From: Cytophagales bacterium
GTDB taxonomy: Bacteria; Bacteroidota; Bacteroidia; Cytophagales; ES-bin-26
Direction of reading: 5' to 3'
DNA: 8,078 bases
Assembly: GCA_014379925.1 (NCBI GenBank)
Contig: JACMKY010000590.1
Span: forward strand, 1-8,078
Program-made: the position numbers and the translations under genes
Notes under the pieces: generated by a model
The model's database searches: none
What the model saw: only the letters and a program-made list of their open reading frames with translations
What the model was told of the DNA's origin: nothing
Shown here: in pieces, positions 1 through 5,542 of the stretch
Position numbering within the stretch: position 1 is the first letter of the stretch
Layout: each line of letters starts with the position of its first letter

Positions 1-60
1 CCCGACGGCAGTGAGTTGGGACAAAAAAACCTTATCCGGGGCACTAAAGCCACTTTTGCG

Positions 61-507
61 ATGATTGCCCTGAACCTGCCCGAATTTGCGTACAAACTTA
101 GGGAAATCGAAGACAAGCTATACATCTTCGACATCCTGCGCCGGAAGTACGTTTTCCTCACCCCCGAAGAGTGGGTGCGGCAACATTTCGTGCATTTCCT
201 CATCGATCAGCACGGTTACCCGAAGGCGCTGATGAAAAACGAGGGTGGACTGCGGTACAACCGGCTGACCAAACGAACCGACATCGTGATCTACGACCGC
301 CACGGCGAATCCTTTCTGGTGGTGGAATGCAAGGGTGCCAACGTTCCCCTCTCGCAAAGCACCTTCGACCAGGCGGCCCAGTACAACCACACGCTCAAGG
401 CGCCCTACCTGGCCGTGACCAACGGACTGGCGTTCCATTGCGTACGCATCCACCACGTTGAGCAACGGTTTGCCTTTCTGCCCGGCATCCCGCCTTACGA
501 AGGGTAG
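61..507 (+). CDS. Type I restriction HsdR N-terminal-like, PD-(D/E)XK family protein
   Basis: This 148-residue protein matches the stand-alone proteins of Bacteroidota annotated as type I restriction enzyme HsdR N-terminal domain proteins. A PD-(D/E)XK nuclease core is visible: Asp74 in RTDIVIYD, then Glu89 and Lys91 in VVECKG. An earlier conserved acidic segment, TPEEWVRQHF (residues 34-43), is typical of the HsdR N-terminal fold. There is no helicase/translocase part, so it is the nuclease-like domain alone and far shorter than a full HsdR of about 1000 residues. No hsdM or hsdS is nearby. Its substrate and biological role are not known to me; DNA binding or cleavage is inferred from the motif only. 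I chose ATG 61 because family members begin close to an 'LNLPEF'-like segment; an in-frame TTG at 16 would add 15 residues of unconvincing sequence. No Shine-Dalgarno is visible. The family call is firm, the function is not. Confidence 0.85.
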   Translation: MIALNLPEFAYKLREIEDKLYIFDILRRKYVFLTPEEWVRQHFVHFLIDQHGYPKALMKNEGGLRYNRLTKRTDIVIYDRHGESFLVVECKGANVPLSQSTFDQAAQYNHTLKAPYLAVTNGLAFHCVRIHHVEQRFAFLPGIPPYEG

Positions 508-611
508 GTAGTGCGCCGTCCGTGGCCCGCCTGAAATAACGCCCGTCCCCCGTCGTTATAAAGAAGCATAAAATCCAGCAACCAACTTCTTCCGGTTCAA
601 TACCTCAGCGC

Positions 612-1049
612 ATGAAACAAAAAATTGCCTTCACCACGGGCGCCCTCTGGTTGGGGCTGTGGTTTAGCCTGGCCGCGGTGGCCCAGGTGGATAGTGCCGC
701 CTCGCCCGCGGCCGTATCGGTGGCAGCGGGTCCTCAACTCACCTTCGCCGAAAAATCCCACGACTTCGGCGACATCCAGCAGGGAGACAAGGTGAGTTAC
801 ACCTTCAAATTCACCAACACCGGCTCGCAGCCCCTGGTCATCTCGGAAGTGAAAACCACCTGCGGTTGCACCGCCACCAGTTGGACCAAGGAGCCCGTGG
901 CCCCCGGTGCGACGGGCGAAGTAGCGGCTACCTTCAACAGCGCCGGAAAACGCAGTACCCAACGCAAAGTCATCGCCATCTATTCGAACGCCGTCAAACC
1001 GCTGGAAACCGTCGTCCTGGTGACCAACGTGCGGCTGTGGCGTGAATGA
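612..1049 (+). CDS. DUF1573 domain exported protein
   Basis: This 145-residue protein has a Sec signal peptide: a basic MKQK start, a hydrophobic stretch over residues 5-23, and probable cleavage near Ala24-Gln25 (AVAQ, common in Bacteroidota). The mature part is one DUF1573 domain, an immunoglobulin-like beta-sandwich. It shows the family signatures HDFGDIQQGDKVSYTFKFTN (residues 50-69), then the CGCT cysteine motif (Cys84 and Cys86), then the APGATGEV segment. Single-domain versions of this size are very common in Bacteroidota; the biochemical role is unknown, and location in the periplasm or at the cell surface is inferred from the signal peptide. The gene stands alone, 104 bp after the HsdR-N-like gene, and a plausible intrinsic terminator lies about 80 bp after its stop. 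Start ATG 612 gives the complete signal peptide. The family assignment is confident. Confidence 0.93.
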   Translation: MKQKIAFTTGALWLGLWFSLAAVAQVDSAASPAAVSVAAGPQLTFAEKSHDFGDIQQGDKVSYTFKFTNTGSQPLVISEVKTTCGCTATSWTKEPVAPGATGEVAATFNSAGKRSTQRKVIAIYSNAVKPLETVVLVTNVRLWRE

Positions 1050-1131
1050 TGACCGGGAAGGACTTGCGCACTATTCTGCACGAATACTTTATAATCAACG
1101 CTTTCAATAACTTAGCGAGGGAATTGAGCGC

Positions 1132-1155
1132 GGCGGCCGCACGCTGCCATTTTTT
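1132..1155 (+). terminator. Intrinsic terminator after the DUF1573 gene
   Basis: GGCGGC (1132-1137) pairs with GCTGCC (1143-1148), a six-bp stem with one G-U pair and a five-base loop. One base later comes a run of six T (1150-1155). Position and orientation fit termination of the plus-strand DUF1573 transcript before the convergent DUF423 gene. It contains a GCGGCCGC palindrome, so alternative pairings exist. Confidence 0.6.
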
Positions 1156-1170
1156 CTCCACCGGGCCAAG

Positions 1171-1563
1171 TCACCGTTCGGACTGCCACACTCCCCAAAA
1201 CCAGAGTACCCAGCCGGCAATCAGGAAGACGCCGCCGAACGGCGTAACGGCTCCCCACTGCCGCACGTTGGTGAGACAGAGCACGTAAAGCGAACCGGAA
1301 AAGACGAAGATGCCCGCCAGAAAACAGTAGCCGGCGTAGGAAAACAAGTTCGGGCGAAGGGCCGGCGCGTCGGCGCGGAAAAGGAACAAGCCCAGCATCA
1401 CCAGGGCCAGCGCGTGGTAGAATTGGTAACGAACGGCGGTTTCGAACGTTTCCATCCGTCCGGAAACCGTCAACGCGTTGCGCAGGGCGTGGGCACCGAA
1501 CGCCCCGATCATCACCGATACCCCGCCCAGGGCCGTGCCGGCGAGCAAAAAGACTTTGTGCAT
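1171..1563 (-). CDS. DUF423 family small integral membrane protein
   Basis: This 130-residue protein has four predicted membrane helices, at about residues 4-27, 47-63, 74-97 and 105-125. It carries the hallmark motifs of the DUF423 (YgdD/TMEM256-like) family: GAFGAHAL at 20-27, RYQFYHALAL at 45-54, FSGSLYVL at 88-95 and TPFGGVFLIAGW at 107-118. The length is normal for the family. It should sit in the inner membrane, but no biochemical function is established. It is transcribed alone, converging on the DUF1573 gene and diverging from the plug gene. Start ATG 1563 directly precedes the expected first helix. No Shine-Dalgarno is evident upstream. An 80-residue plus-strand frame overlapping its 3' end is a shadow. 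Confidence 0.93.
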   Translation of the reverse strand: MHKVFLLAGTALGGVSVMIGAFGAHALRNALTVSGRMETFETAVRYQFYHALALVMLGLFLFRADAPALRPNLFSYAGYCFLAGIFVFSGSLYVLCLTNVRQWGAVTPFGGVFLIAGWVLWFWGVWQSER

Positions 1564-1588
1564 CTAAGTAAGAAGTAGCTGAAAACTT

Positions 1589-1646
1589 GACCGATTTGAT
1601 TAACTAGAGTCGGTCTGTAAAGCATCAGTCGGGTGAATTGTTTCAC
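1589..1646. promoter_or_regulatory. Two short inverted repeats upstream of the DUF423 gene
   Basis: GACCGA (1589-1594) and TCGGTC (1610-1615) form a perfect six-bp inverted repeat with a 15-base spacer, starting 26 bp upstream of the DUF423 start codon. A second one, GTGAA-TTGT-TTCAC, lies at 1633-1646. Both are in the divergent intergenic region where promoters are expected, so they could be operators or leader hairpins. Such short repeats can also arise by chance, and no known operator was recognised. Confidence 0.25.
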
Positions 1647-1660
1647 GCCAAGCTCGCTGA

Positions 1661-1687
1661 GCGGATACGCAAAGGTCGCGAATACGC
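1661..1687. repeat. Imperfect direct repeat, 10 bp, period 17
   Basis: GCGGATACGC (1661-1670) and GCGAATACGC (1678-1687) match at nine of ten positions and are separated by seven bases. Just before them, GCTC/GAGC can form a small hairpin around 1652-1662. The spacing is a little under two helical turns, so paired protein sites are conceivable, but nothing else supports this. Confidence 0.3.
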
Positions 1688-1713
1688 TTCATTTGGCGGT
1701 CGTTGGGGAAGCC

Positions 1714-1752
1714 TGATTTTATAGATACCTAAATATCTGATTTATAATCAAT
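1714..1752 (+). promoter_or_regulatory. AT-rich island, likely promoter region of the plug gene
   Basis: A sharply AT-rich patch lies in otherwise GC-rich DNA. It holds an inverted repeat AGATA (1723-1727)/TATCT (1734-1738), two near-copies of TGATTT(T)ATA starting at 1714 and 1738, and a TATAAT hexamer at 1743-1748. I find no good match to the Bacteroidota housekeeping consensus TTG-N17-20-TAnnTTTG, so the promoter call rests on composition and position only. Confidence 0.3.
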
Positions 1753-1773
1753 TCGAGACAAAAAGCCCCGCAA

Positions 1774-1809
1774 CCCGCCGCGATTACCTTTCGGCTTTCC
1801 TGCGGCGGG
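1774..1809 (+). other. GC-rich leader hairpin upstream of the plug gene
   Basis: CCCGCCGC (1774-1781) and GCGGCGGG (1802-1809) are perfect eight-base arms around a 20-base loop. The structure lies 60 bp upstream of the plug start codon, most likely in the mRNA leader. No T-run follows, so it is not an intrinsic terminator for the plus strand, and no gene ends here. A role in mRNA stability or translation is possible but unproven. Confidence 0.4.
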
Positions 1810-1868
1810 CAGGTACAAGTTTCTACACCCGGTAAAACAGATTCGTTCGTCGCATTCTCCGCCCCCCC

Positions 1869-3230
1869 ATGCACCACCGACTCCTTGGTTTCTTGCGCAG
1901 CTTCCTGCTGCTGACAACGGCCTGCGTACCCATCTCCCAACAGGGCACCCCCACTGCGGGCCCGGCTTCCCCGGGGGGTGCCAAGCCGGTGGTGTTCGCC
2001 GACAAGCCCCTGCGCACCGACGATTTTGTCTACGAAGACCGCATCCGGACGGTGATGCTCTACCCGGCGGCGGGCGACCTCGACAATCCGGCCGCCGCCG
2101 CGCTGCAACCCGCGGTGCTGCCCATCGGGCAGGGCACGCCGCTGGTCCTGGAGTTTGACGAGATCGGGGAAGGGAGCCAACCCTTCCACGCCAGACTCTA
2201 CCACTGCAACGCCGACTGGACCGTCTCCCTGCTCACCGACATCAACTTCCTGGCCGAGTACAACGATTTCCTCCTCACCAGCTACCAGTTGTCGGCCAAT
2301 ACCAAAACCCCCTATACGCACTACCGGATGGAAGTGCCCAAGGTGAAACTGCCGGGTAACTACGTGCTGATGGTGCACCGCGAAGGCAACGTGAAGGACA
2401 TCGTGTTGACGCGGCGAATGCTGGTTTACGACAACACCGTGGACGTGCGGGCGAAGGTCACCTACGCCACCGGAACCGGGGAGCGCAACACCAATCACCA
2501 ATTGGAATTCACCGTCCAGTACCGGGACTATCCGATCGCCAATCCCCTCGAGGAAATAAAGGTGGTGCTCCGGCAGAACTACCGCCCGGACAACGCGATC
2601 ACGGGTTTGAAACCGATGAACGTCCGCCTGGACGAAAAGCTGCTGGAATACAACAACTTTAACCTGGAAAACAACTTCCTGGCGGGCAACGAGTTCCGTT
2701 TTTTTGATACGCGGAGCATTCTTTTCCTGGGAACGAACGTGGCCAGGGTCAACCCCGGACCCAACCGCAGCGAGGTGCTGCTGGCCGCCGACCGACCCCG
2801 CAACCGCGAGGCGTACGCCCAAAGCGACGACTTCAACGGCGGCTTCGTAATCGACCACCACGAAACCCGCCAGGGAGCCACCGAAGCCGATTACGTGGCG
2901 ACGGTCTTTACCCTCCAGGCACCCGAGGCCAACGGCGAGGTCTACGTCAACGGAAAATTCAACGACTGGCAGCTGGACGAACGCAACCGGATGGCGTATT
3001 CCAGCGAAAACGGGCACTATACCGCCCGCATCCTGCTCAAACAAGGCATTTACAACTACGACTACGCCGTGGTCCGGGCCGGCAGCGAGCGGCGCGAGGA
3101 GGTCTACTTCGAGGGAAGTTTTTTCAACACCGAAAACACCTACGAAATCATTGCCTACTACCGCCCCCTCGGTGCCCGCGCCGACCGGATTGTCGGCTAC
3201 CAGGTGCTTTACCACAACGCCCGGCGGTGA
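1869..3230 (+). CDS. DUF5103 protein, type IX secretion system plug-type
   Basis: This 453-residue protein matches the DUF5103 family, whose characterised member is the plug of the type IX secretion system: it sits on the periplasmic side of the giant SprA translocon and blocks the pore when PorV is absent. Recognisable segments are VYEDRIRTVMLYP (about 54-66), the conserved middle block with HCNADW, FLAEYNDF and THYRMEVPKVKLPGNYVLMVHREGN, and a C-terminal E-set-like stretch, NGEVYVNGKFNDWQL (from about 355), that recalls carbohydrate-binding modules. The N-terminus (FLRSFLLLTTACVP) is a short hydrophobic segment ending in Cys19, so the protein may be a lipoprotein, although Arg10 and the short core make the lipobox marginal. 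ATG 1869 is the first ATG after an in-frame TAA at 1833; it is immediately preceded by seven C residues and no Shine-Dalgarno. No other secretion genes are in the window, which is usual because T9SS genes are scattered. Confidence 0.9.
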   Translation: MHHRLLGFLRSFLLLTTACVPISQQGTPTAGPASPGGAKPVVFADKPLRTDDFVYEDRIRTVMLYPAAGDLDNPAAAALQPAVLPIGQGTPLVLEFDEIGEGSQPFHARLYHCNADWTVSLLTDINFLAEYNDFLLTSYQLSANTKTPYTHYRMEVPKVKLPGNYVLMVHREGNVKDIVLTRRMLVYDNTVDVRAKVTYATGTGERNTNHQLEFTVQYRDYPIANPLEEIKVVLRQNYRPDNAITGLKPMNVRLDEKLLEYNNFNLENNFLAGNEFRFFDTRSILFLGTNVARVNPGPNRSEVLLAADRPRNREAYAQSDDFNGGFVIDHHETRQGATEADYVATVFTLQAPEANGEVYVNGKFNDWQLDERNRMAYSSENGHYTARILLKQGIYNYDYAVVRAGSERREEVYFEGSFFNTENTYEIIAYYRPLGARADRIVGYQVLYHNARR

Positions 3231-3247
3231 CGAGCCGTGCCCGGTGG

Positions 3248-4069
3248 CTAACTGGCCATCAGGTTGGAAAGGGGGTACGGAACGGTTTTCCGTTTGGAGT
3301 CGGAGTTGACCAGGTCGAGCATCCCGAAACCCTGCGGGGTGTAAGCCCCCAAGCCACAGTGGAAGAGAAATTGCTGCACTTCGTTGCCCGCGTACAAGGT
3401 GAAGGGGAACGTGTAGCCGCGCACTTCCTGCTTGGATTGGTTTCCCATCGGCTGGTTTTCGTACACCGGGTAAATGCGGGCGAATTTCTTTTCCTCCTGC
3501 CGGACTTTGCTCAGGTATTCCTTGTCGGGCACGATCTGGAATTTGTAGAAGGAAGCGATCCGTTCGGAACTGTAATCACCCGTCCGCTCCATGCGGTACA
3601 TCGTGGATTCGTAGAGGAGATCGGAGAAAACGTCGGTGTCGGGGGTAATGAACTTCTTGGAGTAAAAATCATTGGCATCGGGACTGGTCAGCACCACCGG
3701 CGAGATGCAGACGTACTTAACGGCTTCCCCCAAGTCGATGGGCTCCTCTTTCTCGGCCAATTCCGGCTCCAGCAGCAAGTTGCCAACCGACACTTCGCGG
3801 TAGCCGAACAAAGAATGCAGGAAGGCGTGGACAAACGCTTCGTTGGCGCTCGAAAAAACCAGCGTAACGCGACTGGAGTAAAAATGCAAGCCGCTTTTGC
3901 TGATCTTCGTCTGGCCTTTGAGTGCCGAAAAATTGTAGTCCCGGTAGGGATGATACTCCGCGGGAACCTCCTTGAGTATTACGTCAACCAACTGGGTGAG
4001 TAGATACTGGTGGTGAAACGGTACGAAAGCTCCCTTGTTTTTTAACAGAAAAACGACTCTGACCCTCAC
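3248..4069 (-). CDS. cas6: CRISPR-associated endoribonuclease Cas6
   Basis: This is a Cas6-family RNA endonuclease, which cleaves CRISPR precursor RNA within the repeat and stays bound to the crRNA. The N-terminal ferredoxin-like strand and first helix are clear (VRVRVVFLLKNKG, then FVPFHHQYLL at about residues 15-24; the adjacent histidines are candidate catalytic residues). The C-terminal glycine-rich loop GLGAYTPQGFG lies at about residues 239-249 of 273 and is followed by the expected MLDLV strand. Length is normal for Cas6. I chose GTG 4069 because homologous Cas6 proteins begin at this first strand; the upstream ATG 4168 would add 33 residues rich in Pro and Gly with no family likeness. 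GAGAAG a few bases before the GTG may serve as a weak ribosome site. It converges on the plug gene with 17 bp between stops. No cas1, cas2, effector gene or repeat array is present, so it is orphan within this window. Confidence 0.85.
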   Translation of the reverse strand: MRVRVVFLLKNKGAFVPFHHQYLLTQLVDVILKEVPAEYHPYRDYNFSALKGQTKISKSGLHFYSSRVTLVFSSANEAFVHAFLHSLFGYREVSVGNLLLEPELAEKEEPIDLGEAVKYVCISPVVLTSPDANDFYSKKFITPDTDVFSDLLYESTMYRMERTGDYSSERIASFYKFQIVPDKEYLSKVRQEEKKFARIYPVYENQPMGNQSKQEVRGYTFPFTLYAGNEVQQFLFHCGLGAYTPQGFGMLDLVNSDSKRKTVPYPLSNLMAS

Positions 4070-4090
4070 AGCTTCTCTAGGTTTAGGTGG

Positions 4091-4160
4091 AAAAAAATTG
4101 CTGTTCAACCAACTTCCCGTTCCGCGGGGTGGCAAACCGGCGGGACTTTCGATCGGGAAG
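4091..4160 (-). other. Structured leader upstream of cas6
   Basis: CTTCCCG (4113-4119) and CGGGAAG (4154-4160) form a seven-bp inverted repeat. Inside it CCGC (4122-4125) can pair with GCGG (4140-4143), giving a two-tier hairpin. On the cas6 strand this is followed, about 15 bases later, by a seven-T run (4097-4091), and the cas6 GTG follows 21 bases after that. The gap between stem and T-run is too long for a classic terminator. Attenuation or a Cas6-binding leader is conceivable; neither is shown. Confidence 0.3.
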
Positions 4161-4273
4161 CATTCCATCAGTGGGTAGAACCCCTAAGTTTTGGAATTGT
4201 TTGCCTTTGGACGCCTCTCACCGAAATTATTTTTTAACCTTTCTCCGGAAGGGGGGATAACGTAAGAGATACG

Positions 4274-4308
4274 AAAAAAGCGAAGGGTCAGCTTTGATTT
4301 GCCGACCC
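4274..4308 (-). terminator. Intrinsic terminator after the DUF4468 gene
   Basis: On the minus strand GGGTCGGC (4308-4301) pairs with GCTGACCC (4292-4285) with one G-U pair and an eight-base loop, followed by TTCGC and six T (4279-4274). This is a convincing rho-independent terminator about 60 bp after the DUF4468 stop. It implies that cas6, further downstream on the same strand, is expressed from its own promoter between about 4070 and 4273. An AT-rich patch at 4226-4239 is the only promoter-like composition there. Confidence 0.65.
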
Positions 4309-4368
4309 CCCGCGGGAAATTCTCCTTAATTATGCCGGACGCACCTTCCGGCAGCCGTCGCGCGGGGC

Positions 4369-4941
4369 TTACTTGGTTGCCACTATGGCCTCGCGGCTCA
4401 TCGCCGAAGTCAGTCCGTGGAGCAGTTGGCCGAAGTACGTTTCGGTGGAAGCCAGGTATCGTTCGGTCAGGGGTTTGACGTCCCCGTTGGGTTGGTAGCC
4501 CTGCTTGCCGAAAATCGTTTCGGCGGTAAAGCTTTCTACCGGATTGCCCACCAGCGGATCGGAGTAGGTCTGGTAATGCACCTCGCCGACGCGGTACCAG
4601 TAGGCACCGTCCGTTACCCGGATCTCCAACGTGTAAAACATTTTCACGGCCAGGGAACCCAGCTCGGTGGGGATGTGAATGTCGTGCCAAGCCTTGGTCC
4701 CCAGCGGTTGGGTATTCCTTTGCTGCTTCCGGGGAACTTCCGGGGCCGACTTGTAGCGGGAGGTATACCAGTTCAGGGCCCGTTCGTAGAGTTCACCCCG
4801 GGAAGCAGAACCCACGCTGACGGTGTCGGAGAAAACGAACGGTTCGGGAAGGGTATCCGTACCGGCCGTCGGCGTTTGGGAAAAGCAACGACCAGCGGCG
4901 AAAATCAAGCAGAAAACGCAAAGTGTAAACGTTGGTTTCAT
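4369..4941 (-). CDS. DUF4468 domain exported protein
   Basis: This 190-residue protein starts with a signal peptide (MKPTFTLCVFCLIFAAGRCFS, probable cleavage around Ser21-Gln22). It then shows the DUF4468 pattern: a first strand around FVFSDTVSV (35-43), the characteristic ELYERALNWY helix (50-59), and a second half with strands in VKMFYTLEIRVTDGAYWYRVGEVHYQ, the usual sheet of this TBP-like fold. DUF4468 proteins are almost confined to Bacteroidota and have no assigned function; export to the periplasm is inferred. ATG 4941 is preferred because it begins the signal peptide; an open frame reaching 5187 runs through the upstream gene in another frame and is not credible. It lies 38 bp after the small two-TM gene on the same strand, so the two may be co-transcribed, and an intrinsic terminator follows. 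Confidence 0.8.
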   Translation of the reverse strand: MKPTFTLCVFCLIFAAGRCFSQTPTAGTDTLPEPFVFSDTVSVGSASRGELYERALNWYTSRYKSAPEVPRKQQRNTQPLGTKAWHDIHIPTELGSLAVKMFYTLEIRVTDGAYWYRVGEVHYQTYSDPLVGNPVESFTAETIFGKQGYQPNGDVKPLTERYLASTETYFGQLLHGLTSAMSREAIVATK

Positions 4942-4979
4942 AGCGGTAAGTGGGTTGAACGAGTGAATTGGGTGGTGAA

Positions 4980-5336
4980 TCATCGGGCAATTTTCTCCCC
5001 GTGGGTGGAGTCGCGGGCAGCGTAACGCCGTGGCAACTGGAAGCGGAACGCCGCCCACCGTTGCGGGAAGCGGAACGCTGCCCGGCGGAGTGCCGCCCAA
5101 GTGAGTCCCCAGAACGCGAGCATTGCCAGCAAAATCAGGCACTGGGTGGCGTGATCCGGGTTGTTTTGGTGGAGCCAGGCTTCCCAAACCCGCATTTGCC
5201 GGTCTAACGGAAGGGGCCGCTTCAGGGTTTCAACCAGGCCGCCAACGGCGTAGAAACCAGCGAACGGCAGTCCGTACACCACCAGGCGGACGGCGGAGAG
5301 CCAGGAAATACGGGGGTATCGCTCGCGGGTTCTCAT
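4980..5336 (-). CDS. Hypothetical small two-TM membrane protein
   Basis: I do not recognise this 118-residue protein. It has an arginine-rich start (MRTRERYPR), a hydrophobic segment at about residues 16-35, a polar linker containing WEAWLHQNNPDH (51-62), and a second hydrophobic segment at about 66-83. A strongly basic tail holds a nine-residue repeat (AAFRFPQRW at 86-94 and AAFRFQLPR at 95-103). By the positive-inside rule both ends should be cytoplasmic. It is the first gene of a probable two-gene unit with the DUF4468 gene 38 bp downstream, a weak hint of a linked function. ATG 5336 lies below an AT-rich region around 5372-5405 that could carry its promoter. The frame is plausible for a membrane protein, but without recognised relatives it could still be a chance frame. 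Confidence 0.6.
   Translation of the reverse strand: MRTRERYPRISWLSAVRLVVYGLPFAGFYAVGGLVETLKRPLPLDRQMRVWEAWLHQNNPDHATQCLILLAMLAFWGLTWAALRRAAFRFPQRWAAFRFQLPRRYAARDSTHGEKIAR
5039..5083. repeat. 27-bp-period tandem repeat inside the two-TM gene
   Basis: GGAAGCGGAACGCCGCCC (5039-5056) recurs as GGAAGCGGAACGCTGCCC (5066-5083), 17 of 18 identical, with a period of 27 bp. A degenerate partial third copy (TGCCGCCC) ends at 5098. Because the period is a multiple of three, it encodes the nine-residue repeat AAFRF in the basic tail of the small membrane protein. This could be a small in-frame duplication. Confidence 0.7.
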
Positions 5337-5362
5337 CGGTCGTTGCGGGTTTGATGCAGGAT

Positions 5363-5392
5363 TTGCCGGGCAAACTATTGTTTAATCGTTTG
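5363..5392 (+). promoter_or_regulatory. Candidate plus-strand promoter for a small RNA
   Basis: TTG at 5363-5365 is followed after 19 bases by ATCGTTTG at 5385-5392. The Bacteroidota housekeeping consensus is TTG, about 19 bases, TAnnTTTG; here the TTG, the spacing and TTTG match while the leading TA does not. The patch also holds CAAAC/GTTTG inverted arms (5371-5375 and 5388-5392). It would direct transcription rightward, through the hairpins that end at 5581. Weak support. Confidence 0.25.
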
Positions 5393-5412
5393 ATCGATAA
5401 TGCTTTGTCCGA

Positions 5413-5443
5413 CAGCCGACGAGTAGAGACGACATGTCGGCTG
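5413..5443. repeat. 31-bp inverted repeat, 8-bp arms
   Basis: CAGCCGAC (5413-5420) and GTCGGCTG (5436-5443) are perfectly complementary with a 15-base spacer. Nested in it is the palindrome GACATGTC (5431-5438), and TGTC-C-GACA overlaps its left side (5406-5414). The repeated GAC/GTC half-sites could serve as protein-binding sites 70-107 bp upstream of the two-TM gene. Confidence 0.5.
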
Positions 5444-5460
5444 CGTGAACCTTACGTCTG

Positions 5461-5491
5461 TACCATTCATGCGAACTCCGGGCGAATGGTA
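5461..5491. repeat. 31-bp inverted repeat, 8-bp arms (second)
   Basis: TACCATTC (5461-5468) and GAATGGTA (5484-5491) are perfectly complementary around a 15-base spacer. The geometry is identical to the repeat at 5413-5443 (eight, fifteen, eight) although the arm sequences are unrelated, and the two starts lie 48 bp apart. Confidence 0.5.
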
Positions 5492-5542
5492 ACCTTGCCG
5501 TAACTTGGGCAACCGGCTGGTTGGCCGGGAGCATACGCCCAA

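Noticed and set aside
1046..1288. 80-codon frame overlapping the DUF1573 stop with ATGATGA
   Set aside because: The ATGA overlap is tempting, but the frame runs through the DUF1573 terminator and about 120 bp into the DUF423 gene, and its sequence is not protein-like.
1088..1751. 11-bp exact repeat TTTATAATCAA at 1088-1098 and 1741-1751
   Set aside because: Two short AT-rich copies in intergenic DNA are compatible with chance; no flanking likeness suggests a mobile element or site-specific recombination.
1719..3215. 498-codon open frame antisense to the plug gene
   Set aside because: It is longer than the sense gene but its translation is Val/His/Gly-rich low-information sequence typical of the reverse frame of a GC-rich gene; the sense strand has clear DUF5103 motifs.
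3227..4003. 258-codon frame antisense to cas6
   Set aside because: Shadow frame; the Cas6 motifs on the minus strand explain the region.
4070..4368. Possible CRISPR repeat or leader beside cas6
   Set aside because: I looked for repeated units of 25-40 bp with regular spacing and found none; only single hairpins occur.
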